Shown one piece after another: positions 1 to 8,589 of a DNA stretch of 64,000 bases. The position numbers were made by a program, and so were the translations under genes. Under the pieces are notes generated by a model. The model did not search any database, was not told the origin of the DNA, and worked only from the letters and a program-made list of their open reading frames with translations. The stretch lies in the NCBI RefSeq assembly GCF_000210075.1, contig NC_021017.1, forward strand, positions 2,447,498 to 2,511,497, given 5' to 3'. The DNA comes from Bacteroides xylanisolvens XB1A. Its GTDB lineage: Bacteria; Bacteroidota; Bacteroidia; Bacteroidales; Bacteroidaceae. Every line of letters begins with the position of its first letter. Position 1 is the first letter of the stretch.

Positions 1-102
1 TTACCAATCTGCTCACTTATCGCCGCAAAAATGAATGGTAGCCTGACGCTAGATACCAGTTATACCAAAGGAACCCGTTTCATACTGGAACTTCACGTCT
101 AA
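1..102 (+). CDS. Histidine kinase, C-terminal end (partial)
   Basis: The window opens inside a coding frame that ends with TAA at 100-102. The 33 visible residues read LPICSLIAAKMNGSLTLD followed by a stretch ending in GTRFILELHV. This matches the end of a HATPase_c domain: the tail of the G2 box (GLPIC), then the last beta strands of the ATP-binding fold. The rest of the protein is outside the window, so whether it is a plain sensor kinase or a hybrid cannot be decided. It is convergent with the SusCD operon to its right. Confidence 0.7.
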   Translation, partial: LPICSLIAAKMNGSLTLDTSYTKGTRFILELHV

Positions 103-617
103 ATTTTGCATAAAACGAATAACTTGTATCATTAGATTACTTTCTAATTTGTTTATTATAGTTACCTTTAGCAAAGAGTATTCCAAACGCAAACTTGAAA
201 ACATACAAAAATATGAACAATTTCCCATATAAACGGATATCACGTTTTAAATAAACCTTTGAGTAGTTTATTAAGAACAGTATTTGAGTTTATTAAAAAC
301 TTTGCAATCGGATTTCCGAGTTCTCAACTCTATCTATTACAACAAAAAGGCTACAAATTTCATGAAATTTGTAGCCTTTTTGCCTATAGTCGATACACCA
401 TTTCTGATACTAATCAGGAAATAAAAAGCATTTGTCAAGAACCTATTGTTTTTTTGCTGAAAAAATAAAGAGAAAACTAACTTATATATAATAAGATAGC
501 CTTCTCTCTATTTATAAACTGACTTTCCGCTTTATTCTACAGAATATCATCTCACGATATTTTGTATCAATAAATATCAGACAATAAGATCTTACTCTTG
601 CGGCATATTTCCCATTT
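103..617. other. Gene-free intergenic region
   Basis: AT-rich sequence between two convergent genes. Apart from the hairpin at 344-381 nothing functional was recognised. A 69-codon frame at 259-468 runs straight through the terminator and resembles no known family. Confidence 0.6.
344..381. terminator. Bidirectional Rho-independent terminator
   Basis: A perfect inverted repeat: AAAAAGGCTACAAATTT (344-360), a CATG centre, then the exact complement to 381. The A-run on the left and T-run on the right make it a terminator on both strands. It lies between the kinase end (102) and the end of the minus-strand SusCD operon (618), so it can serve both convergent units. Confidence 0.85.
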
Positions 618-1604
618 TTACCACTGAATAGCTTGGTCTGTATCAGGAATCAAGCTATTAACTTTTCGTTCCATCAACATACTACCTTCAGCACGACAAG
701 GTACAACGATATCTTTATCTTCATACGTTGTCACATCATCATACGTATATGACATATAAATCGTCGTGAAATGATGTTCCAAATAAGGAGTTACTTCATC
801 TAAAGACATGCTAGTCGTATAAGTAGGCGCATCTCCTATAAGTCGGAAGTTCATGGCATTAGTCGGATCGGCAGGTTCAGCTGTCAGTGTCCCATTTTCG
901 TTAAAAGTCAACACAATCTTATATTTATCTCTATCCTTCAATTCTTCACTAATGACTCCGGCATAGAAGAAGCATTGATTCTCACTCACTACATGCAAGG
1001 TACGTGTACTTGAAACCATAGCACTCGTATTATCCATCATATATACAAACATATTGGTGGCTCCATAAGATCCTGAATAATCATTAAACGGCATCACACG
1101 GAGAAGTGCTTTACGATAATTCTTGCGTGGATTCGGATCATACAAGTCACTATCCAAAATCGTCAATGGAAGTACCCATTTATCAACAAGATCCAGTCCG
1201 TTAAATTTGAATTTAATATCAAACAAACCTTGACATTCCCCAGCCGGAATATGACAAGTAGGAGAGGCAAACTCATAGTGTTTCTTATCCAGTAATTGAA
1301 AATACAAGTCTTCACGTTGTTTCCAGCGAGCTTCATTCAAACCAATCAATGTATCCGGATCCACATCAATAGCAACATCCAGATCTCTTTCATTCATAGT
1401 AGAGCCACCTACAATCACCGGTAGCCGATAAGTCACTTCACCGTTCGCTTGATAACGCAAATATACATCAGTCACTCCCTTACTATTGACAGGGGCTTTC
1501 AATCCGACATTTTGCACATACACTTCTTCCACCCATTCATTGTTACATGCACCAGTCAGAACAAGCGTTAATAACAATATAAAATATACGATATAATTTT
1601 TCAT
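618..1604 (-). CDS. Surface glycan-binding lipoprotein, DUF1735-type
   Basis: Last gene of the four-gene SusCD operon at 0.6-8.2 kb. It is predicted to be exported: the N-terminus MKNYIVYFILLL ends in the lipobox LTGAC, so it should be a lipoprotein facing the periplasm or cell surface. The N-terminal half (about residues 25-160) looks like the DUF1735/BT_3987-like Ig domain (PF08522), with repeated short beta strands. The C-terminal half (about 180-328) is another beta-rich domain of the type found behind SusD genes. The start at 1604 gives a clean signal peptide; an in-frame ATG at 1631 would overlap the SusD stop and add nine polar residues. The likely role is glycan capture next to SusD. 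The family assignment is from pattern memory and only moderately sure. Confidence 0.7.
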   Translation of the reverse strand: MKNYIVYFILLLTLVLTGACNNEWVEEVYVQNVGLKAPVNSKGVTDVYLRYQANGEVTYRLPVIVGGSTMNERDLDVAIDVDPDTLIGLNEARWKQREDLYFQLLDKKHYEFASPTCHIPAGECQGLFDIKFKFNGLDLVDKWVLPLTILDSDLYDPNPRKNYRKALLRVMPFNDYSGSYGATNMFVYMMDNTSAMVSSTRTLHVVSENQCFFYAGVISEELKDRDKYKIVLTFNENGTLTAEPADPTNAMNFRLIGDAPTYTTSMSLDEVTPYLEHHFTTIYMSYTYDDVTTYEDKDIVVPCRAEGSMLMERKVNSLIPDTDQAIQW

Positions 1605-1623
1605 ATTTTTCCATTTAATAAGG

Positions 1624-3636
1624 TTAATCATAATATGTCCATCCCGGGTTCTGAGTCAGACGCAAGTTTCTTCTCAACTGATCATGGGAAATCGGCCAGA
1701 AATACATTTTACGGCTAAAAGTAGTCGGCAAGTTCGAATTGATCACTTGAGTATGAAATAAGTCTCTTTCTGTTTTACTCATATATGCATTGCAACCATA
1801 CATCTGCTGCGACTCCTCATATTCGGCATCCTTCCAACGGCGCAGATCAAAGTAACGACTGTTTTCTGCAAATAACTCTATCTGGCGCTCATGCTTCAAA
1901 TGCTTGCGGAACTCATCAGCATTCTCATAAACATCTGATCCAAAATCGGGAACTCCTCCACGAATACGAACTCTGGAAATAGCATAACTCATTTCATTCT
2001 TATCACGTGAAATATCATAAGACTGAGTTCCATCCCATGAAGGAATCTGATAAGTACTCGCACCTAATTCATTTAATGCCTCTGCATACCATAACAACAC
2101 GTCAGCATAACGAATACCAATCACAGGCTTTGAGATAACCCCTCCCTCTGTCTTAAAGTTGTCACGAGAACTAACAAATTTCCTGATCCCAATACCAGTA
2201 GCCAACCAACGATCACCTGAATTACTCCAGCCACTCTCTTCACCACGATAATACCATATGATTAGATTCCGGTCATACGACTGTACAGCATTAGTACCAT
2301 TCCATAAGCAACCATTGTATGCTACCGTAGCATAAAAACGTGGTTCACGATGTCCATATTGTTTATTCACACCTTCCACCAATGGTGCCCAATCACCACT
2401 AGCTGCTTCCTCGGCACTCACATAATTTTCATCACCCGTCCAGTCTTTCGTCTTATCAAAAGGTTTTCCGGTATTCATCTGATAGGCATCGCATTGCTTA
2501 CCTGTCATAGCATGACAATTATAACCTCCGAATGCTATTGGCATCTGATGTTGAATCATCGTATTGATATCTCCGTTGTTCTGTCCGGTTGTAAAAATCA
2601 TCTCTTTGTTTTCCGAAGGAAAAATCACTCCATTAAAAAGTGTCTCGTAAGACTGTAACGGGTCAATATTCCGCCATCCTGCAGGAAAATCCGCATGAGA
2701 ATATACCGCATGCGTAGGAGGAGCAATCGTTGCCGGATTATCAATTGTACCAGTAGAGTGAGCTGAGACCGTATGTAGCTCATACACACCCTTACGACCA
2801 AGTTCTACCACATCACGAGCAGCTGCTGCCGCCTTTGCCCACTTTTCTTCATTGTATTCTTGAGCCATCAGATAGCGTCCTTCATCATCCACCAAATCCG
2901 TGAAACGTTCAGTATCAGTTGGACGCGGATTATTGAGAGGGCTGGCAGCATAAAGCAATGCTTTTGCGCGAGTTGCCAAAGCTGCTCCACGAGTAGGACG
3001 TGCCATATTACGTGTATCACGTTTCAATGGTAGGTCTTTCGCTGCAAGCTTCATTTCCTCTGCAATATAGTTGACACAATCGTCATACGTGCTACGTGGG
3101 ATATAAAGATCCTCATAAGCAGCATTATAGTCCATCACACCATCATTAGGTATAATTGGTATAGGACCGTACTTTTGCAACAACTTCCAATAGAAATAAG
3201 CGCGTACAAAACGGGCCTGTGCTTTATAATCAACAATTTCATCCGGAGTCATTTCTTTATTTCGGTCAATATTCTGAATAAAAATCGAGGCATGACGAAT
3301 ACCATCATAAGCTTGTGCCCAAGAGTCTTGTTTCCAATTCTCATCATATTCACAATATTTGAATACACGATATTCAAGATTACGGTCGCTATAACACATA
3401 TCGTCGGAAAAGTTAGTGATACAGTTATCTTTCGAACCAATATCGATGTTACTCCATGTCAGCCAAGCGTACGCAGTCGCCAACCATTGTTCCGACCATT
3501 CTTTATTTTCAAATATATTTTCCAAACTCTGGGTATTTTCTCCCAATTTCCCCTCCACGCTCAAATAATCAGAACAAGAGGAAACCATCATTCCCATACT
3601 GATAATGGTGGAAAACAATATATGTTTCTTTTTCAT
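1624..3636 (-). CDS. SusD/RagB-family nutrient-binding lipoprotein
   Basis: Cell-surface glycan-binding lid of a SusCD transporter. The signal peptide ends in the lipobox MMVSSC (Cys near residue 21). The first half has the SusD N-terminal signatures: LENIFENKEWSEQWLATAY, then the TPR-like stretch VDYKAQARFVRAYFYWKLLQ with the family hallmark Y-G-P-I-P. The second half has the usual RagB features: VIGIRYADVLLWYAEALNEL, IELFAENSRYFDLRRWKD near the C-terminus, and an end in QNPGW. At 670 residues it is longer than the typical 500-600, with a large insertion in the middle. It starts 8 bp after the SusC stop, so the two are co-transcribed and probably translationally coupled. Confidence 0.95.
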   Translation of the reverse strand: MKKKHILFSTIISMGMMVSSCSDYLSVEGKLGENTQSLENIFENKEWSEQWLATAYAWLTWSNIDIGSKDNCITNFSDDMCYSDRNLEYRVFKYCEYDENWKQDSWAQAYDGIRHASIFIQNIDRNKEMTPDEIVDYKAQARFVRAYFYWKLLQKYGPIPIIPNDGVMDYNAAYEDLYIPRSTYDDCVNYIAEEMKLAAKDLPLKRDTRNMARPTRGAALATRAKALLYAASPLNNPRPTDTERFTDLVDDEGRYLMAQEYNEEKWAKAAAAARDVVELGRKGVYELHTVSAHSTGTIDNPATIAPPTHAVYSHADFPAGWRNIDPLQSYETLFNGVIFPSENKEMIFTTGQNNGDINTMIQHQMPIAFGGYNCHAMTGKQCDAYQMNTGKPFDKTKDWTGDENYVSAEEAASGDWAPLVEGVNKQYGHREPRFYATVAYNGCLWNGTNAVQSYDRNLIIWYYRGEESGWSNSGDRWLATGIGIRKFVSSRDNFKTEGGVISKPVIGIRYADVLLWYAEALNELGASTYQIPSWDGTQSYDISRDKNEMSYAISRVRIRGGVPDFGSDVYENADEFRKHLKHERQIELFAENSRYFDLRRWKDAEYEESQQMYGCNAYMSKTERDLFHTQVINSNLPTTFSRKMYFWPISHDQLRRNLRLTQNPGWTYYD

Positions 3637-3644
3637 ATTTCGTA

Positions 3645-6600
3645 TTATATATTAACAGTTAAACCTAAAGTGAGTATTTTAGACAATGGATACTGCTGCC
3701 CGTTAGAGCTCCCCATTTCAGGATCCCATAATTTGAACTTAGAGAATGTTAACAGATTTGTCCCGATAAAGAAGATGCGTACATTATTCATCAAGATGGC
3801 ACGGCTGATGTTCTTTGGAAGTGTATAACCCACCTCTACCGTTTTCAGACGTAAATATGAACCATCACGCAACCAATATGTCGATTCACGGTTATTGTTA
3901 CTGTTATTCTGCCAAGTCAAACGAGGATATTTGGCATCAGGATTCTCATTCGTGCCAAGACTCCAGTAGTTTCCTACTACATCCGTAAGAATGTTACCCC
4001 AATCACCACCACTAAACGGCCTGACTCCGAACCCATCAATAAAGAAAGAGGATTTACCAGCACCCTGGAAATGCAGATTCACATCAAACCCTTTCCATGT
4101 AGCAGACATACCAAAACCATAAATCAAATTCGGACGGGTTGTAGAACCAATAGGCACCCTATCACTATCATTAATCACGCCATCACTGTTCACATCTTTA
4201 TACTTAATATCACCAGGCATTACTGTTCCCCATTCTGTTTGCTGAGGGCTGTTACGTATATCATCATAATCCTTAAATAAGCCAAGAGCTATCAAACCTT
4301 TCGCCTGATTGACGCGATACCCAGTATCACGTATATAAGGATATGCACTATTTGCCTCGTCAGCAGCTAGAATCTTATTATTACTATAAGTGAAATTACC
4401 GCGTACAGTCAGACTGACATTGCCGATATCCTGTTTGAAAGCAACATTTCCATCAAAACCGGTAGAACGTACCTTACCTACATTCGCACTAGGGGTAAGA
4501 TAACTCAGACCTAAAGTTCCTGGTAAACTTTGACGCTGCATAAAGATTCCATCACGTGTTTCATGAAAGTAATCTACAGTACCAGTAAACCTGTCATCCC
4601 ATAGAGAGAAGTCAACACCTATATCATGCTTAGTAGCAATCTCCCATGTCACACCAGAAGAAGATATCTGCTTATAAATCTGTCCATTATCCACATTAGG
4701 AGTATTGTAATCTCCCCAATTATAAGGATTTCTACTTTCAAAAAGCTCCAGATAAGGGAAACGAGTTCCAATATTGTCACTACCTACCTTACCATAAGAA
4801 TAACGAAGCTTAAACATATTCATCCATTTCAGATTCTTCTTAATAATAGGTTCTTCCGCAATATTCCATGCTACTGAATATGCAGGAAAGAAACCAAATT
4901 GGTTACCTGGGGCAAAATTTTCTGAACCATTGTAACCAAAGTTGAAATCAACCATATAGCGATATTTCCATCCATAGGTAACACGGCCAGCAAGTCCCAT
5001 GTGCCTATTAGGTAGCCAATCATAGCCGGCTGTACTTTGTGTGTTGACATATTCATCCTGAGTATATTTCAACGTACCGCCCACCGAATGATCGCCGAAT
5101 CTACGATCATATTGCAGAATAGCCTCCAAAAACTGCCTGCGGTTACCTGAAGCAGAAGACTCATGAAACATCAACTGTTTCTCTGCCACTTTTTTGAAAA
5201 CGATTTCACCGTTAGAATCTCGCTGACGTTCGGCTTGCCATTGTTCAGGCCACTGCTTATGATTACGATAGTTATTGTTATAAGTATCAAATCCAAAACG
5301 TCCGGTAAACTTCAAACCTTTCGTTATAAAATCCAATTTCTGGTCCAAAGTTGCATTCGTTTGAATTACGTTCTGCCACTCCTCATAATAACCAGTTTGT
5401 GTAGCAATTACCCATGGATTAGTACGCTCACTTGTTCCAGCGGCCGGAATTCTTCCGTTCGAAAAAATCACTGGCATATTAATAGGTGTCTGTCCCATTA
5501 CAGACTTCCACAATGCATCAGAACCAAGTCCCGGATCATTTTGAGTAGAAAGCCAGCCTGAAACACCCACCGTCACCATGGTGGTCTTTGTAACATCAAA
5601 ATCTACATTCATACGATAGTTCCAACGCTGATAATTGGCATTTGTATTATAATCTTTCAACTTGCCGTCTGTCTTATACATCCCCCCCTCGCTAACATAG
5701 CTTGCTGACACAAAGTAGCGTGCCACAGAACCACCGCCACTTATATCAAGATTAGCACGATAAGTCATTGCACCGTCTCTTAACAATACATCCATCCAGT
5801 CCACATTCGGATACAAATCTGGATCCAGTCCTGTCTGAATCAGTCTCAACTCATCTTGGGAATACATTGGCTGTTGAGAACGAGTTGTACGTGATTCGTT
5901 CAGCATGGTAGCGTAAGTATAACCATCTACAAAGTCAGGAGTCATGGTACGTGTATTATAAGAAGTTTCCACTTTCGCATTGATATTAATTTTACCAGCC
6001 TTACCTCTCTTAGTAGTAATCAACACTACGCCATTCGCACCACGACTACCATAAATTGCTGTAGCCGAAGCATCCTTCAATACGGAGAACGACTCAATAT
6101 CTTCCACATTGACTTCATTCAGGCTACGTTCAAATCCATCTACCAAAACCAATGCTCCGGAGCCTGCCCCAAAAGTAGAAATACCACGAATCCAGAATTC
6201 CGACATATTGGCTCCCGGTCTACCGGAAGTCTGCCTCGCTAACACACCAGGAACATTTCCTGCCAATGCATTTACCAGACTTGAAGTAGGAGATGACTTC
6301 AGCACATCCACATCTACCGTAGAGACTGCACCTGTCATTGTTATCTTCTTTTGAGCACCTGTACCAGTGATAACCACTTCATCGATCACACTCGCAGAAG
6401 ATTCGCGCAATGTGACATCAACCTTACTCATATTATCCTTTATCAGGACTTCTTGTGTTTCAAATCCTATATAAGAAAAGATCAGCGTACTGTAAGGAGC
6501 TATTTTGATCTTATACTCACCATCAATATTAGTGATAACTCCCAAACCTGCAACATTCTTTACCGAAATATTGACTCCAGCCAAAGGTATCTTTTCGGCA

Positions 6601-6701
6601 TCTCTGACCATACCGGTTACCTCTATCGTTTGACTCTGGGCATACATATCAATGACGCAACCTGTTGTCAGCAATAATATCATAAATAAAAATTTCTTCA
6701 T
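3645..6701 (-). CDS. SusC/RagA-family TonB-dependent transporter
   Basis: Outer-membrane beta-barrel that imports oligosaccharides with energy from TonB. Residues 1-22 form a signal peptide (cleavage after MYA). Residues 27-100 form the carboxypeptidase-regulatory-like domain (VTGMVRDAEKIPLAGVNISV ... FSYIGFETQEV). A TonB-box-like DEVVITGTG follows near residue 108. The plug domain contains the SusC signatures WIRGISTFGAG, LVLVDGFERSLNEVN and SVLKDASATAIYGSRGANGV. The remaining ~800 residues are alternating beta strands ending in LGLTVNI. At 1018 residues it has the normal length for the family. It is directly followed by its SusD partner. Confidence 0.97.
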   Translation of the reverse strand: MKKFLFMILLLTTGCVIDMYAQSQTIEVTGMVRDAEKIPLAGVNISVKNVAGLGVITNIDGEYKIKIAPYSTLIFSYIGFETQEVLIKDNMSKVDVTLRESSASVIDEVVITGTGAQKKITMTGAVSTVDVDVLKSSPTSSLVNALAGNVPGVLARQTSGRPGANMSEFWIRGISTFGAGSGALVLVDGFERSLNEVNVEDIESFSVLKDASATAIYGSRGANGVVLITTKRGKAGKININAKVETSYNTRTMTPDFVDGYTYATMLNESRTTRSQQPMYSQDELRLIQTGLDPDLYPNVDWMDVLLRDGAMTYRANLDISGGGSVARYFVSASYVSEGGMYKTDGKLKDYNTNANYQRWNYRMNVDFDVTKTTMVTVGVSGWLSTQNDPGLGSDALWKSVMGQTPINMPVIFSNGRIPAAGTSERTNPWVIATQTGYYEEWQNVIQTNATLDQKLDFITKGLKFTGRFGFDTYNNNYRNHKQWPEQWQAERQRDSNGEIVFKKVAEKQLMFHESSASGNRRQFLEAILQYDRRFGDHSVGGTLKYTQDEYVNTQSTAGYDWLPNRHMGLAGRVTYGWKYRYMVDFNFGYNGSENFAPGNQFGFFPAYSVAWNIAEEPIIKKNLKWMNMFKLRYSYGKVGSDNIGTRFPYLELFESRNPYNWGDYNTPNVDNGQIYKQISSSGVTWEIATKHDIGVDFSLWDDRFTGTVDYFHETRDGIFMQRQSLPGTLGLSYLTPSANVGKVRSTGFDGNVAFKQDIGNVSLTVRGNFTYSNNKILAADEANSAYPYIRDTGYRVNQAKGLIALGLFKDYDDIRNSPQQTEWGTVMPGDIKYKDVNSDGVINDSDRVPIGSTTRPNLIYGFGMSATWKGFDVNLHFQGAGKSSFFIDGFGVRPFSGGDWGNILTDVVGNYWSLGTNENPDAKYPRLTWQNNSNNNRESTYWLRDGSYLRLKTVEVGYTLPKNISRAILMNNVRIFFIGTNLLTFSKFKLWDPEMGSSNGQQYPLSKILTLGLTVNI

Positions 6702-6730
6702 AAAATAAGAATTGTGTATTAATCATCAAT

Positions 6731-8161
6731 TTACTGCAATGCAATGGTACGAACACGGTGATTACCGTTGTCACCAACATAGAAAGTACCTGTAGACTCT
6801 TCATAACAAAGTCCTAAAGGATAGTTGAAACGTGCTGTTTCACGAGGATCACCATCAATATATCCTGATACTATTTGATCTGTCGAATAACTTCCGCGAC
6901 CAGCAAACGTTGTAACAATACCATCAGGAGTGATCTTACGAATACAATGATTGGCAGCATCAGTAAGATAAAAATCATATACATCTAAACGTTGCTCTGC
7001 CACATATTCTTCGTTCAACACAAAACACCCCTGCATTGGATTATCGAAACGGGCTGAATTTTGGGATGCGTCCTTGTAACCATATGACCCGAACTCTCCA
7101 GCAAAAGTAATAGGAGTTTCCAGATATTTACCAGCCCAATTATATTCTGCTTTCATCACACATTGCTTGTCACGTGCTATTAAATAAGCAAAGTTTCCAC
7201 TTGGATGAAAAGTAACACATTGAAACCAGCCGCTTGGTCCCATCTTGGCAATCTGCTTCGGATCCCACATTTGTGTCTTCTCATTCCAAACCGCTTTATG
7301 AAGCGTAGCATCACGACCACGGCACAAAAAGATAGTACCATCTATAGGATGTGTGAATAATGTATTGAAATCATCCCCATTTAAAGCCGGATAAGAATTT
7401 TTAAAATTTTCTTTACGAAGTAGATAATAAGCTCCTGCACGTTCTACATTCCCCTGCGGACAGTTCACAAACATAGTATCCCTGCCCACACTCCAGCCAA
7501 GCCCACTCGGAGCACTACTCCAACCAGCAGCACCATTGGTAATCACAGTAGCTATGGAATCTTTATCTAGATAGATTTTACGTAAACTATGTTCATTCTC
7601 GAAAAAATAAATGCAACGTTCGCCTGATGATTCGTCATAGTACATGGCAAGAGGAGTTTGAGTTCCTGCTTTATCAAAATTACCATCCGTAATAGAAGTA
7701 TTACCTTCACTATCTACTACACCGCACAACGTGCCGACAACTACATTATACTGATAAGAAAACTTTTGTTCAAATGTATAGGTGGCATTCAAGCTTTTAT
7801 CCTTATTCAATATATCCACCTGCACAAATCCTCCATCCGCACGGGAAGGAACAATACAATAAATCTGTGTACCGGAAGAGCTAACAACTTTCGCTTCCTT
7901 ACCACCAACAACCACTCGTATCAGTGAAGGATCAGTCCCAAAATTACTACCATTGATAAACATGTTCGTGCGCACAGCACCTTCTAAGGGAGAATAGTCA
8001 GTAAAAACAACTTCAACATTAGGATCAGAAGCTACATAAGACGGAAGATTTACTTCCACATTTTTGTCCATGCAACTACCCAATCCACCCAGGCAAATCA
8101 AGGAAAACAATACAAACCTAACCTGTTTCCCTCCTTTTTTTGTTTTAAAAAGGTTTTTCAT
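6731..8161 (-). CDS. IPT/TIG and NHL-repeat lipoprotein
   Basis: First gene of the operon. The signal peptide ends in the lipobox GGLGSC, so this should be an anchored lipoprotein. Residues about 45-125 form an IPT/TIG Ig-like domain (YSPLEGAVRTNMFINGSNFG ... GGKEAKVVS). The rest is a beta-propeller of NHL type, clearest at the end: DAANHCIRKITPDGIVTTFA and YVGDNGNHRVRTIAL. Proteins with this architecture are regular partners of SusCD pairs in Bacteroides and are thought to bind glycan at the surface. The start has an unbroken positive-hydrophobic-Cys leader. About 430 bp of non-coding DNA lies upstream and holds a motif shared with the neighbouring PUL (8301-8317), so the operon promoter should lie there. 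No enzyme motif is visible. Confidence 0.85.
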   Translation of the reverse strand: MKNLFKTKKGGKQVRFVLFSLICLGGLGSCMDKNVEVNLPSYVASDPNVEVVFTDYSPLEGAVRTNMFINGSNFGTDPSLIRVVVGGKEAKVVSSSGTQIYCIVPSRADGGFVQVDILNKDKSLNATYTFEQKFSYQYNVVVGTLCGVVDSEGNTSITDGNFDKAGTQTPLAMYYDESSGERCIYFFENEHSLRKIYLDKDSIATVITNGAAGWSSAPSGLGWSVGRDTMFVNCPQGNVERAGAYYLLRKENFKNSYPALNGDDFNTLFTHPIDGTIFLCRGRDATLHKAVWNEKTQMWDPKQIAKMGPSGWFQCVTFHPSGNFAYLIARDKQCVMKAEYNWAGKYLETPITFAGEFGSYGYKDASQNSARFDNPMQGCFVLNEEYVAEQRLDVYDFYLTDAANHCIRKITPDGIVTTFAGRGSYSTDQIVSGYIDGDPRETARFNYPLGLCYEESTGTFYVGDNGNHRVRTIALQ

Positions 8162-8300
8162 TGTATTTAATTATTCGTTAAACAATAAATATAAAAATCA
8201 AAAGAAAAAAATAACTATACATTATTCCAATGCGCACTATTAACGAAATGCAAAATAAAACGCTATCCTATTAATAGAATAAAAATAACGGTTCAATAAA

Positions 8301-8317
8301 TGACAAAAACAGGTCAA
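8301..8317 (-). promoter_or_regulatory. Putative regulator site shared with the PUL
   Basis: On the minus strand this reads TTGACCTGTTTTTGTCA. The 13-bp core is identical to 21379-21391, and a variant sits at 19187-19204. Each copy lies about 140-170 bp upstream of a start codon. A binding site for the hybrid two-component regulator encoded at 25771-29799 is the simplest reading, but that is inference. Confidence 0.45.
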
Positions 8318-8546
8318 GAACCTATAAAACGACTATCTCAAGTATGTTTTGGAGCACTTTTACTATTTTATTATGTTGTGTGCTTTCCTCTATTATCATC
8401 CAGCCTATATCTCCCCCCCCGAAAGTGATGTTACATATAGCATAGTTATATAAATGGTCATAAAAATACAAACATTTTCTAAAACGGAGCAACATCAGAA
8501 AATATCAACTACAGTATCTGGCTTGCCCTTCATTACTTATAAAAAA

Positions 8547-8577
8547 AATAGTGGGATGCTTTTATCACCCCACTATT
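8547..8577 (-). terminator. Rho-independent terminator of the SusC-GH31 operon
   Basis: Stem AATAGTGGG (8547-8555) pairs with CCCACTATT (8569-8577) across a 13-nt loop. On the minus strand the stem is followed by eight T residues (A-run 8541-8548). It lies 12 bp beyond the GH31 stop codon and separates the two SusCD operons. Confidence 0.85.
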
Positions 8578-8589
8578 ACATTTCTCATA

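Larger units (their letters stand above)
8162..8589. other. Intergenic region with operon promoter and terminator
   Basis: Non-coding gap between the GH31 stop and the IPT/NHL start, both on the minus strand. It holds the GH31-operon terminator at 8547-8577, an eight-C run at 8413-8420 and the putative operator TTGACCTGTTTTT (minus strand, 8305-8317). No open frame of note was seen. Confidence 0.6.

Noticed and set aside
259..468. 69-codon plus-strand frame
   Set aside because: It is read through the perfect terminator palindrome at 344-381, has no family resemblance and no promoter or ribosome site.
8413..8420. Eight-C run as a phase-variable switch
   Set aside because: It lies outside any gene and not between recognisable promoter elements.
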